A DNA stretch of 64,000 bases. Source: Novosphingobium sp. Fuku2-ISO-50 (GTDB lineage Bacteria > Pseudomonadota > Alphaproteobacteria > Sphingomonadales > Sphingomonadaceae). Under the pieces are notes generated by a model. The model was not told the DNA's origin, did not search any database, and saw only the letters and a list, made by a program, of their open reading frames with translations. Made by a program: the position numbers and the translations under genes. How positions within the stretch are numbered: the first letter of the stretch is position 1; each line of letters starts with the position of its first letter. Of the stretch, positions 27,083-35,961 are shown piece after piece. The stretch lies in assembly GCF_001519055.1 (NCBI RefSeq), contig NZ_KQ954295.1:1-64000 (forward strand), read 5' to 3'.

Positions 27083-28906
27083 TCAATCGTCCTCGAACAA
27101 GTCGGCCAATTGCTCGACGATCGTGCCGCCCAATTGCTCGACATCCATGATCGTCACCGCGCGGCGATAATAGCGCGTGACGTCATGACCGATGCCGATG
27201 GCAACGAGCTGCACCGGCGACTGTTTCTCGATCCAGTCGATCACTTTGCGCAAATGCTGTTCGAGATAGCCCGCGCTGTTGACCGAGAGCGTCGAATCGT
27301 CGACCGGCGCCCCGTCGGAAATGACCATCAGGATGCGGCGATCTTCGGGCCGCGCCAAGAGGCGCGAATGTGCCCAGAGCAGCGCTTCGCCGTCGATGTT
27401 TTCCTTGAGCAGCCCTTCGCGCATCATCAGCCCGAGATTCTTGCGCGCGCGGCGCCAGGGTTCATCGGCCTTTTTGTAAACAATGTGGCGCAAATCGTTG
27501 AGACGGCCCGGATTTGCCGGTTTTCCGCCGAGCAGCCATGCTTCGCGCGATTGCCCGCCCTTCCACGCGCGGGTGGTAAAGCCGAGCACTTCGGTCTTCA
27601 CCCCGCAGCGTTCGAGCGTGCGCGCCAGAATGTCCGCGCTGATCGCCGCGATCGAGATCGGTCGCCCGCGCATCGATCCCGAATTGTCGATCAGCAGCGT
27701 GACCACGGTGTCCTTGAATTCGACATCGCGCTCGATCTTGTAGCTCAGCGAATGGCCGGGCGAGATCACCACGCGGGCCAGCCGCGCGGCATCGACAATG
27801 CCCTCTTCCTGGTCGAAATCCCAGGACCGGTTCTGCTGCGCCATCAAGCGGCGCTGCAACCGGTTGGCCAGCCGCGTGACGACCGACTGCAACCCCTTCA
27901 TCTGCGCATCGAGATAGGCGCGCAGCCGGGTCAGTTCTTCTTCGTCGCACAGATCGCTCGCCGCGATGACTTCGTCGAACTGTTCGGTATAGGCCTTGTA
28001 GTCGAAACCGTCGGGAATGTCGGTCCACGGCCGGTTGGGCCGGGTCGGCAGCATGCCTTCCTGGCCGTCGTCGGCCATGTCGGCGTCGGCGCTGTCCTCG
28101 GCTTCGGACGGTTCCTGATCCTGCTCGCTGTCTTCGCCGCCGTCGCTGGTGTCGCCGGCCATTTCGCTGGGATTCTGCTCTTCGGAGCCTTCGCTGTCGT
28201 CGGGCTGTTCCTCGCCATCGTCCTGATCCTCGCCCTCATCCTCGTCGGAATCGGTCTCGGGGGCGTCGGTGGGCTGGGTCAGTTCGAGATGGCCGAGCAG
28301 ATCGAGCGTGAGCTGTTGAAACGCCTTTTGATCGTCAAGCGTTGCAGCCAGCGCGGCGAAATCGTCGCCCGCGCGCGCATCGATCCAGCTGCGCACCATA
28401 TCGGCACCCAGACGCGCCGATTCGGGCACCGGCTGGCCGGTCAGGCGCTCGCGCAACAGCATCGCGACGGCGCTTTGCAGCGGAACCTCTTCGGCCCGCG
28501 ACGCCCGCGCGATCGGATCGCTCAGCATGCGCATGTCGGTCGCAGCGCCGATATTGCCGCGAATCCCGGCATAGCCTTCGGAGCCCAGGGCTTCGTAGCG
28601 GACTTGTTCGACGGCATCATAGACCGCACGCGCCACCGGCTCACCCGGCGCGCGCGCCTGATGCAGCGCGGCATTGTGCAGCCGCAGTTTCAGCGCCATC
28701 GAATCGGCAAAACCGCGCGCCTCGGCGACTTGCGCCGCAGGCAGCGCGCGCGGCGGCATCGGCACGCGCAAGGCCATACCCGCCTGCCCGGGGGCATCGG
28801 CGGTCCATGCGACCTCGATCTCGGGTTCATCAGCGAGAGCCCGCGCCGTGCCGGTGAGCACGGAGCGAAACTGGTCGAGCGGCGATTCGTCACGCAAGGC
28901 GGTCAA
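27083..28906 (-). CDS. cobT: Cobaltochelatase subunit CobT
   Basis: A chaperone-like subunit of the aerobic CobNST cobaltochelatase, which inserts cobalt into hydrogenobyrinate a,c-diamide. It has 607 residues. The N-terminal region (1-215) is helical. An extremely acidic Asp/Glu stretch (about 220-300) follows, and a C-terminal von Willebrand A domain carries the MIDAS motif DNSGSM near residue 405. This layout is standard for CobT. CobS, its AAA+ partner, is not in the window. It is followed by a nitroreductase gene and preceded by fsa, 47 bases upstream. Confidence 0.95.
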   Translation of the reverse strand: MTALRDESPLDQFRSVLTGTARALADEPEIEVAWTADAPGQAGMALRVPMPPRALPAAQVAEARGFADSMALKLRLHNAALHQARAPGEPVARAVYDAVEQVRYEALGSEGYAGIRGNIGAATDMRMLSDPIARASRAEEVPLQSAVAMLLRERLTGQPVPESARLGADMVRSWIDARAGDDFAALAATLDDQKAFQQLTLDLLGHLELTQPTDAPETDSDEDEGEDQDDGEEQPDDSEGSEEQNPSEMAGDTSDGGEDSEQDQEPSEAEDSADADMADDGQEGMLPTRPNRPWTDIPDGFDYKAYTEQFDEVIAASDLCDEEELTRLRAYLDAQMKGLQSVVTRLANRLQRRLMAQQNRSWDFDQEEGIVDAARLARVVISPGHSLSYKIERDVEFKDTVVTLLIDNSGSMRGRPISIAAISADILARTLERCGVKTEVLGFTTRAWKGGQSREAWLLGGKPANPGRLNDLRHIVYKKADEPWRRARKNLGLMMREGLLKENIDGEALLWAHSRLLARPEDRRILMVISDGAPVDDSTLSVNSAGYLEQHLRKVIDWIEKQSPVQLVAIGIGHDVTRYYRRAVTIMDVEQLGGTIVEQLADLFEDD

Positions 28907-28953
28907 ACTTCCCTGATCTGGCGCCTTGCGGCCATCAATCGCCGCTCAGCACA

Positions 28954-29607
28954 TCAACCGATGCTCTGCCCCGTCTTGGCCCAATCCGCAAGGAACCCTT
29001 CGATGCCCTTGTCGGTCAGGACATGGCGGAACAGACCCTTGATCACCGCCGGCGGGGCAGTGATGACATCGGCGCCGATCTTCGCGCTTTCCAGGACATG
29101 GATACCATGGCGGATCGACGCGACGAGGATTTCGGTGCGATAGTCGTAATTGTCGTAAATCAGGCGGATGTCGTCGATCAACTGCATCCCGTCAAAGCCG
29201 TTGTCGTCGTGACGCCCGACAAAGGGCGAAACAAAGCTGGCCCCGGCCTTCGCCGCAAGCAGCGCCTGAGTCGCCGAAAAACACAGCGTCACATTGACCA
29301 TCGTGCCGTCGGAGGTCAGCGCCTTGCAGGTTTTCAGCCCGTCGATCGTCAGCGGCACCTTGATGCACACATTGTCGGCGATCTTGCGCAGGATTTCGGC
29401 CTCGCGCATCATGCCTTCATGGTCCAAAGCCACGACTTCGGCGCTGACCGGGCCATCGGTCAGCTTACAGATTTCCGCCGTGACTTCGAGGAAATCGCGC
29501 CCGGCCTTGGCAATCAGGCTGGGATTGGTGGTCACCCCGTCGAGCAGCCCGGTGGCGGCAAGATCGGCGATTTCGGCAGTGTCGGCGGTGTCGACGAAAA
29601 ATTTCAT
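28954..29607 (-). CDS. fsa: Fructose-6-phosphate aldolase / short transaldolase
   Basis: A 217-residue transaldolase-family enzyme of the short FSA/TalC type. The Schiff-base lysine is Lys83 in VCIKVPLT. The N-terminus [22 protein letters not shown] and the phosphate-binding [10 protein letters not shown] complete the signature. Bacterial members act as transaldolases or as fructose-6-phosphate aldolases, and the sequence does not decide between them. It appears to head the fsa-cobT-nitroreductase operon. Confidence 0.93.
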   Translation of the reverse strand: MKFFVDTADTAEIADLAATGLLDGVTTNPSLIAKAGRDFLEVTAEICKLTDGPVSAEVVALDHEGMMREAEILRKIADNVCIKVPLTIDGLKTCKALTSDGTMVNVTLCFSATQALLAAKAGASFVSPFVGRHDDNGFDGMQLIDDIRLIYDNYDYRTEILVASIRHGIHVLESAKIGADVITAPPAVIKGLFRHVLTDKGIEGFLADWAKTGQSIG

Positions 29608-29714
29608 GGGGGGATTCCTGCTGGGACTGGGCTTTTGCGCCCTATAGGCAAAGGCAGCGGCGGGGCAAACCCCCTAGCATTTGATCGCAAGGAACCCCCT
29701 GCCCCTTCCCATCC

Positions 29715-29822
29715 GTTCATCCTGAGCGTGCCGAAGGACACGCGCCAAGGCTTGCCCCAAGCGCCTCATGACCCGCCAAGCCAGCCCGCCTCGCGCATCC
29801 TTCGACAGGCTCAGGATGAGCG
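29715..29822. repeat. Second pair of inverted CATCCTTCGACAGG-type repeats
   Basis: TTCATCCTGAGCGTGCCGAA then GGAC (29716-29739) faces CATCCTTCGACAGGCTCAGG then ATGAGCG (29796-29822). The second copy is nearly identical to the one at 26301. The pair fills the spacer between fsa and the DUF4197 gene. The rest of that 237-base gap shows no gene. Confidence 0.7.
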
Positions 29823-29844
29823 GGTTCTGGTCGCTTTCATATCC

Positions 29845-30510
29845 TTACGGCCTTGCCAATACGTCCGCCAGTTGCGGATCGCCGCCCGCTGACGGATCGG
29901 CGCGAATCGCGGCTTCTTCATCGCCGATCGCGTCCCACACTGCATCGTCGGCATGATGCGCCAGCTTGCGCGCCAGGGCATCGCCGCCCAGCCCGGCCAA
30001 GGCGGCAATCACCGGCCCGAGCACGGGATCATCGATGGCACGCAGCGCATCGCGAAATTCGGGAACCATCGCCTCGATCACCGCCGGGCCCATCGCGCTG
30101 CGCAACATCTGTGTCGCAGCGCGCGGCCCCCCGGCGAGGACGGCGCGCGCATTGGCGATCCCCATCGTCCTGACCGCCGCAGCCACGCGCGGCGCCGCCG
30201 CACGCGCCGCGCGCAAGGCCACCGGGCGCAACCAGGCATCGAGTCGCCGGTGAAACTCGGCCGACATCAGCGTCCGTTGCAAAATCAGCCCCGCCGGACC
30301 CAGGCCCGAAGCCAGATCGAGCCCGGCGATAAAGCGATCCCACGCCCCGCCCGGCTCGTTCAGCCGCGCCAAGGCGCGCTCGGTCGAGCGGCGCAACAGG
30401 CGGCGCACCGCTTCATCGAGACTGAGCGGAGGCAGCGCCGCGCAAGCGCTGAGCAGCAAGGCCGCTGTCCCGCCGATCATGGCGCGTCGCGAAATCTGGG
30501 GGCAGATCAT
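29845..30510 (-). CDS. DUF4197 family lipoprotein
   Basis: A 221-residue exported protein. The N-terminus carries two arginines (QISRRAMIGG) and a lipobox ending in LLLSAC, so it is probably a membrane-anchored lipoprotein. The body is helical and Ala/Arg-rich and fits DUF4197, which has no known function. The ATG at 30510 is chosen because the signal sequence starts there; the open frame continuing far upstream is antisense to priA. It diverges from priA across 81 bases. Confidence 0.75.
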   Translation of the reverse strand: MICPQISRRAMIGGTAALLLSACAALPPLSLDEAVRRLLRRSTERALARLNEPGGAWDRFIAGLDLASGLGPAGLILQRTLMSAEFHRRLDAWLRPVALRAARAAAPRVAAAVRTMGIANARAVLAGGPRAATQMLRSAMGPAVIEAMVPEFRDALRAIDDPVLGPVIAALAGLGGDALARKLAHHADDAVWDAIGDEEAAIRADPSAGGDPQLADVLARP

Positions 30511-30591
30511 CACAAATGCTTTCGCCCGGTTGTTGGCAACAGGCCAGCGGGTCTGGCCGCATAGCCCCTGCCTCCCTATATCCCGCCAAAG

Positions 30592-32781
30592 ATGAACGCT
30601 GCCAAGACACCCCCGATAAAAGCCTGCCGCTGCCTGGTATTCAATCCGGGGCTGGAGGTGCTCGACTATCGCGTGCCTGCGGGCATGACGCTCGTGCCCG
30701 GCAGCGTGGTGGTCGCCCCGCTCGGCCCGCGCCAGATCATCGGCATTGTCTGGGACGAAGGGCGCCTGCCCGGCAACGACTATCCTTTGGCCAAGCTGCG
30801 CCCGCTGCTCTCGGTGCTGCCGGTGCCGCCGCTGCCTGCGCCTTTGCGCCGGTTGATCGAATGGACCGCCGACTATTACCTGGCCCCGCTGTCGCAAGTC
30901 GCGCGCATGGCGCTGTCGAGCAGTGCCGCGTTGCAGGGCGGCGGGATGATCACCGAATACCGCCTGACCGACAAACAGCCCGATCGCGTGACGCCGCAGC
31001 GCGCACAGGCAATCGAGCGGCTGGCCGGGCAACAGGCAACGATTCGCGAGTTGGCGACGATCGCCGGAGTGTCCGACGCGGTGCTGCGCGGCATGGTCGG
31101 CGCGGGGCTGATGGAGGCGGTGCGAGTCGACAGCGACCGCCCCTATCCCGAGCCCGACCCCGATCATGCCGTGCCCGATCTCAATCCGGGGCAGGCCGAA
31201 GCGGCGGAGCGGATTATCGATGCCGTGCGCACGCGGCACTTTCAGCCGTTCCTGCTCGACGGGGTGACCGGATCGGGCAAGACCGAGACGTATGCCGAAG
31301 CGATTGCCGCCGCGCTGACGATGGGGCGGCAGGTGCTGGTGCTCTTGCCCGAAATCGCGCTGACGCAGAATTTCCTCGCCCGGTTCGAAGCGCGCTTCGG
31401 CGCGGCACCGGTCGCCTGGCATTCCTCGCTCAAGGCGTCGGAGCGGCGGCGCGCCTGGCGCCATGTCGCCGACGGCGGGGCCAAAGTGGTGGTCGGCGCG
31501 CGCTCGGCGCTGTTTCTGCCGTTTGCCAATCTCGGCCTGATCGTCGTCGACGAAGCGCACGAGATCGCCTTCAAACAGGACGACGGCGTGCGGTACAATG
31601 CGCGCGATGTCGCGGTGATGCGCGCGCGGTTCGAATCGGTGCCGGTCGTGCTGGCCAGCGCCACCCCCGCGCTCGAAAGCCTGGCCATGGCCGATGCCGG
31701 GCGGTACGAACGGCTGGTGCTGCCCGACCGGTTCGGCGGGGCGCAGATGCCCGATATTCAAATCGTCGATCTGCGCGACCATCCGCCCGAACGGGGCCGC
31801 TGGATCGCGCCGCCGCTGGTCAAGGCACTGGAAGAACGGGCCAAACGCGGCGAACAGAGCCTCCTGTTTCTCAACCGGCGCGGCTATGCCCCGCTGACGC
31901 TGTGCCGGGGCTGCGGCTATCGCTTCTGCTGCCCCAATTGTTCGGCCTGGCTGGTCGAACACCGCCTGTCGCGCCGCCTCGCCTGCCACCATTGCGGCCA
32001 TGAAGTGCCCCCGCCGCCGGTCTGCCCCGAATGCGGCGAGCCCGACTGCCTGGTCGCCTGCGGCCCCGGCGTCGAACGCATCGCCGACGAACTGGCCGAA
32101 ATCCTGCCCGAGGCGCGCGTCATCGTGGCAACCTCGGACACGCTCAACAGCCCGGAAAAAGCGGCGGAATTCGTTGAATTGGCCACCAACGGCGGCGTCG
32201 ATGTGATCGTCGGCACGCAATTGGTGACCAAGGGGTTTCACTTTCCCGACCTGACGCTGGTCGGCGTGATCGATGCCGACATGGGTCTCGAAGGCGGCGA
32301 TCTGCGCGCGGCGGAGCGCACGTATCAACAGATCGCGCAAGTCGCCGGGCGCGCCGGGCGCGGCGAAAAACCGGGCGAAGTCCTGCTCCAGACCCGCCAT
32401 CCCGAAGCCGCCGTCATCGCGGCGCTCGCCAGTGGCGACCGCGACGCCTTTTACGCCGCCGAAACCGAAGCCCGCCGCGACGCCTGCGCCCCGCCGTTCG
32501 GCCGCTGGGCCGCGATCATCGTATCCAGCGAAGACGAAGCCGAAGCGAAGGAAGCCGCGCGCGGCATCGGCGGCACCCGCCCCGTGCTCGACGACGTCGC
32601 CATCATGGGCCCCGCCCCCGCCCCGCTCTCGCTGCTGCGCGGTCGCTACCGCTATCGCTTCCTCGTCAACGCCCGCCGCTCAAGCGACCTGCAAACCGTC
32701 CTGCGCGACTGGCTCGCCCCCCTCAAATTCCCGCAAGGCGTGCGCGTGGCCGTAGACATCGATCCCTACAGCTTTGTTTAG
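30592..32781 (+). CDS. priA: Primosomal protein N' (PriA helicase)
   Basis: Restarts stalled replication forks by recognising fork structures and loading the primosome. It has 729 residues: an N-terminal 3'-DNA-binding domain, a helicase core with Walker A GSGKT (227-231) and DEAH (320-323), a zinc region of eight cysteines (CRGCGYRFCCPNC through CHHC and CPEC, about 440-485), and a C-terminal domain with GTQLVTKGFHFP and QVAGRAGRGEKPG. All expected elements are present. No terminator is evident after the stop. Confidence 0.97.
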   Translation: MNAAKTPPIKACRCLVFNPGLEVLDYRVPAGMTLVPGSVVVAPLGPRQIIGIVWDEGRLPGNDYPLAKLRPLLSVLPVPPLPAPLRRLIEWTADYYLAPLSQVARMALSSSAALQGGGMITEYRLTDKQPDRVTPQRAQAIERLAGQQATIRELATIAGVSDAVLRGMVGAGLMEAVRVDSDRPYPEPDPDHAVPDLNPGQAEAAERIIDAVRTRHFQPFLLDGVTGSGKTETYAEAIAAALTMGRQVLVLLPEIALTQNFLARFEARFGAAPVAWHSSLKASERRRAWRHVADGGAKVVVGARSALFLPFANLGLIVVDEAHEIAFKQDDGVRYNARDVAVMRARFESVPVVLASATPALESLAMADAGRYERLVLPDRFGGAQMPDIQIVDLRDHPPERGRWIAPPLVKALEERAKRGEQSLLFLNRRGYAPLTLCRGCGYRFCCPNCSAWLVEHRLSRRLACHHCGHEVPPPPVCPECGEPDCLVACGPGVERIADELAEILPEARVIVATSDTLNSPEKAAEFVELATNGGVDVIVGTQLVTKGFHFPDLTLVGVIDADMGLEGGDLRAAERTYQQIAQVAGRAGRGEKPGEVLLQTRHPEAAVIAALASGDRDAFYAAETEARRDACAPPFGRWAAIIVSSEDEAEAKEAARGIGGTRPVLDDVAIMGPAPAPLSLLRGRYRYRFLVNARRSSDLQTVLRDWLAPLKFPQGVRVAVDIDPYSFV

Positions 32782-32831
32782 CCACGTATGGCACTTGCGG
32801 ACGCATGCGCAAAAGTGCGCGCTCCGCGAAT

Positions 32832-33911
32832 TCATGGCTTGAGCACCGTCAGCCTGAACGGCCCGGCCTGGGCTGCCGCATTCGCAACAGCGGCGTTGGC
32901 GTCATCCAGTGGAAACGCCGTCACTGCCCAGTGGCGCAGATCCAGCAGCCCGCTGCGGATCAAGCCCACCAGACCCGGAATGGCGGCGGCGTCATACATC
33001 CACTGCCCGCGCACCGTGATCAGGTTGCGCATGATCCACGGATAGGGCAGCGCCAGATCCTCCCCGCCCATCATACCCACGCCTCCCATCAGCACAGCAC
33101 GTCCGCCCTGTCGCAAAGTCATGATCGCGGCGCGGGTCACCGCAGCGGCTGCGGATGGCGGCAGGAAGTCCTGCACCGCGTCGATCGAGCCCGGTGCCGC
33201 AGCGCGCATCGCCGCCGTGTCGGTGTCGGCATCGCCGGTCAGCCGCACCGGCACCAGGCGCTCGCCGAAGCGCTGACGCAAGTCATCCAGCACTGCGATG
33301 TTGCGGCCCGGGGCGACCACGCAGCGCGCACCCATGGCCAATGCCAGCGCCACTGTCGAAGAGCCGAAGTTGCCCGTTGCGCCGCTCACCAAGAGCGTCC
33401 CACCGGGCCGGAAATCCATCGCCAGCAGCCCGCCATAGGCAATCAGCAACGCGCCGACGGCGCACCACCGCCCAGCCTCTGCCGGGTCGATCATGCCGAT
33501 GGGTGCCGCATTCTCGGTCGGCACGCGGACCTGCGCGGCAAATGTGCCATCGCGGAAATAGCGCTGGAGCTTCTGCCCGCCCTCGCCTCGGGCGCTTGCC
33601 CCCTGCAGGGTGATATCCGGCGCGGGCAGGCCATCGCGCGCGCGCACCGTGGGATCGCAGAATACCCAGTCGCCGGGCTGTAGCCGAGTGGCATCCGGAC
33701 CGACCGTACGCACCCGCCCGATAGCGCCGGCGCCCGGCACCACCGGCGTCGGCAACAGGTATCGCCGCGCGCCGCTCAATATCTCGCCCGAGTAAGACAG
33801 CACCGGCGCGGCGACCACATCCACAAGCACTTCGCCCGTACCGATCACCGGATCGATCACCTGCTCGACGCTCAGCGGCATTCCAAATTCGTGCAGGACA
33901 GCGGCCTTCAT
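32832..33911 (-). CDS. Zinc-type alcohol dehydrogenase-like (MDR) oxidoreductase
   Basis: A 359-residue medium-chain dehydrogenase. It has a GroES-like N-terminal domain from MKAAVLHEFG and a Rossmann domain with SGATGNFGSSTVALALAMG. The usual catalytic-zinc Cys and structural-zinc Cys4 loop are not evident, so it may be a zinc-free member. It diverges from an MmyB-type regulator gene with a 17-bp dyad between them, which suggests that regulator controls it. The substrate is unknown. Codon use seems slightly more relaxed than in neighbours, so acquisition as a pair is possible. Confidence 0.82.
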   Translation of the reverse strand: MKAAVLHEFGMPLSVEQVIDPVIGTGEVLVDVVAAPVLSYSGEILSGARRYLLPTPVVPGAGAIGRVRTVGPDATRLQPGDWVFCDPTVRARDGLPAPDITLQGASARGEGGQKLQRYFRDGTFAAQVRVPTENAAPIGMIDPAEAGRWCAVGALLIAYGGLLAMDFRPGGTLLVSGATGNFGSSTVALALAMGARCVVAPGRNIAVLDDLRQRFGERLVPVRLTGDADTDTAAMRAAAPGSIDAVQDFLPPSAAAAVTRAAIMTLRQGGRAVLMGGVGMMGGEDLALPYPWIMRNLITVRGQWMYDAAAIPGLVGLIRSGLLDLRHWAVTAFPLDDANAAVANAAAQAGPFRLTVLKP

Positions 33912-33971
33912 CTGCGAACTCCCCGAACAAGACAGACCGGAGATATAGCGTTCTGGAAATCGGCAGGAAGA

Positions 33972-33988
33972 ACCGGTATGATACTGGT
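33972..33988. promoter_or_regulatory. Candidate operator between MDR oxidoreductase and MmyB-type regulator
   Basis: The 17-base dyad ACCGGTATGATACTGGT is symmetric at all but one pair. It is central in the 107-base divergent intergenic region. Recognition by the adjacent XRE/MmyB regulator is inferred. Confidence 0.5.
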
Positions 33989-34018
33989 CTTTCATGGTAC
34001 CACTCTCGGGGTCATGGC

Positions 34019-34789
34019 ATGGCAGGTAACCGCCCTTTCGGAGACTTCCTCCGTTCCCGTCGCACGCGCCTCGGCCCGGACCAGACCGGCGATGCGACCC
34101 GGCATCGGCGTCGCACGCCGGGCCTCAAGCGCGAGGAAGTGGCACAGCGCGCCGGCATCAGCGCCGAGTGGTATGTCAAACTGGAACAGGGCCGTGCTGT
34201 CTCTCCCTCCGCCGAGACAGTGGAAGCACTTGGCCGCGCCCTGCGGCTTGATCAGATAGAGCTGACACACCTGCGCGCGCTTGCCGCTTCAGGCAGGCGA
34301 CAGGCGTTCCGGCGCGAGGACACCCCGGATCAGTTGCGCCGCATGGTCTCCAGCCTTCCGGAACCGGCCTACCTCACCGGGCAGCGCTGGGACGTCCTCG
34401 CATGGAACGACGCTGCCACAGCGCTCTTCGGAGACTTCGGCCGGCTCTCGCCCGAGAACCGCAACATTCTGCACTGGATGTTCACCGATCCGAACGCCAG
34501 ACACGTATTCGGCCAGACCTGGGCGGAGGAGGCGCGGCGCATGGTGTCACTGTTTCGTGCAGCGCATGACCTCTGGCCCGGCGACGAGGCTTTCATCGGC
34601 CTTGTGGATCGGATACGCGAGAGTTGTGGGGAGTTCGAGACATGGTGGTCCGAACATGGGATCGGCGCGCCGGTCTTCGGCACCAAGCACCTGCATCATC
34701 CGACGCTTGGCGCGGTGCGTTACGAATATGCGAGTTTCCAGGCCAACGACGACCCGGCGCTCAAGCTGGCGCTCTATACACGCGCCTGA
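34019..34789 (+). CDS. XRE-family regulator with MmyB-like ligand-binding domain
   Basis: A 256-residue regulator. The N-terminal helix-turn-helix (GLKREEVAQRAGISAEWYVKLEQG, about residues 38-62) begins after the family's FGDFLRSRR segment. Residues 100-250 match the MmyB-like PAS-type domain (WDVLAWNDAATALFGDF and GTKHLHHPTLGAVRYEYASF), which is thought to bind a fatty acid or other small lipid. MmyB-type regulators are very often found next to and divergent from one oxidoreductase gene, as here. Confidence 0.88.
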   Translation: MAGNRPFGDFLRSRRTRLGPDQTGDATRHRRRTPGLKREEVAQRAGISAEWYVKLEQGRAVSPSAETVEALGRALRLDQIELTHLRALAASGRRQAFRREDTPDQLRRMVSSLPEPAYLTGQRWDVLAWNDAATALFGDFGRLSPENRNILHWMFTDPNARHVFGQTWAEEARRMVSLFRAAHDLWPGDEAFIGLVDRIRESCGEFETWWSEHGIGAPVFGTKHLHHPTLGAVRYEYASFQANDDPALKLALYTRA

Positions 34790-34825
34790 AGCTGCGAGGC
34801 GTCCCAACCCGATTCTTTCGGGCCG

Positions 34826-35857
34826 TCATGCCGTTTCGCGCGCCAGCAGTTCGCGCTTGATGTCCAACCCGTAAGCATAGCCGCCGAGCGTGCCGTCGCT
34901 ACGGATGACGCGGTGACAGGGGATCAGGACGGCGATGGGGTTGGCGCCGTTGGCGGTGCCGGCGGCGCGCACGGCGCCGGGGTGGCCGATGGCGGCGGCG
35001 ATTGCGCCGTAGCTGCGAGTTTCGCCGGGGGGGATCGTGCGCAGGGCTCGCCAGACGGCTTCCTGAAATGCGGTGCCGCGCACGTCGAGCGGGATGTGAT
35101 CGCCGCTGCCGGGGGCTTCGACCGCCGCGACAACCTGATCGAGCAGCGCGGCGAAGGCCTCGCCGCCTTCGGTGAGCGTGGCATGGGGGAAGCGTTTGGC
35201 GAGCGCGGCGCGGTCTTCGGCGAAGGACAGGCGGCATACGCCCTTGTCGGTCGCGGCGACGAGCATCGGGCCGAGGCTGGTCGGCACCACGGCCCAGCGA
35301 ATCACCACCCCGCGCCCGCCATCGACCCAGGCCGACGGCGCCATGCCCAGCCGGTCAGCACCCGCCGCATAGAACCGCGAGGGGCCGGAAAAGCCCGCGT
35401 CATAGATCGCCTCGGTCACGCTGCCCGCGCCGCTCAGGCTTTCGGCCATGCGTTCGGCACGCAGCGCGCGGGCATAGGCGGCAGGCGACAGGCCGGTGTG
35501 GCGGGTGAACAACCGCTGAAAATGTGTCGGGCTATATCCGGCGCCCGCCGCCAGTTCGGCGAGCGCGGGCGGCGCATCGGCCTCGCGAATCGCGGCGATC
35601 GCAGCCACGATCGCCGCCTCGTCGCGCGCCAGATCGTCGGGGCGACAGCGCAGACAGGCGCGCAGACCTGCCGCGCGCGCCGCCGCGCCATCGGCGAAAA
35701 AGCGGACATGCTCGCGCCGGGGATGACGCGCGGCGCACGACGGGCGGCAATAGATCCCGGTCGACAGCACGCCGGTCACGAATCGCCCGTCAAACGCGCG
35801 GTCGCGCGCCATCACGGCGGTCCACGCCTGATCGTCGGTCATGGGGTCATCGACCAT
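34826..35857 (-). CDS. ada: Ada: bifunctional methylphosphotriester/O6-methylguanine methyltransferase and regulator
   Basis: Repairs alkylated DNA and activates the adaptive response. From MVDDPMTDDQ (GGAGAG just upstream) it has 343 residues. The N-terminal Ada domain has the Cys4 zinc site at Cys37, Cys41, Cys68 and Cys71, where the first Cys accepts methyl groups from phosphotriesters. An AraC-type HTH follows (about 85-180). The C-terminal methyltransferase has the acceptor Cys314 in IPCHRV. ATGs at 35887 and 35869 are possible starts. No adjacent alkB or alkA is seen. Confidence 0.95.
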   Translation of the reverse strand: MVDDPMTDDQAWTAVMARDRAFDGRFVTGVLSTGIYCRPSCAARHPRREHVRFFADGAAARAAGLRACLRCRPDDLARDEAAIVAAIAAIREADAPPALAELAAGAGYSPTHFQRLFTRHTGLSPAAYARALRAERMAESLSGAGSVTEAIYDAGFSGPSRFYAAGADRLGMAPSAWVDGGRGVVIRWAVVPTSLGPMLVAATDKGVCRLSFAEDRAALAKRFPHATLTEGGEAFAALLDQVVAAVEAPGSGDHIPLDVRGTAFQEAVWRALRTIPPGETRSYGAIAAAIGHPGAVRAAGTANGANPIAVLIPCHRVIRSDGTLGGYAYGLDIKRELLARETA

Positions 35858-35961
35858 TGCGCTCTCCATCCGGCCTTCATGCGTCATCCTTTTGCCTGCA
35901 TGGCACCGACAATGCATCCCGCGCCTTGCGATCAAAACGCGGGGCGGGCAAGAACGCGGGC

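Noticed and set aside
27110..29143. 677-codon open frame antisense to cobT
   Set aside because: It is a high-GC shadow: low-complexity composition, no known motifs, and cobT on the other strand explains the constraint.
30540..32400. Long open frame antisense to priA joined to the DUF4197 gene
   Set aside because: Only the last 221 codons, with a lipoprotein signal, look like protein; the rest mirrors priA.
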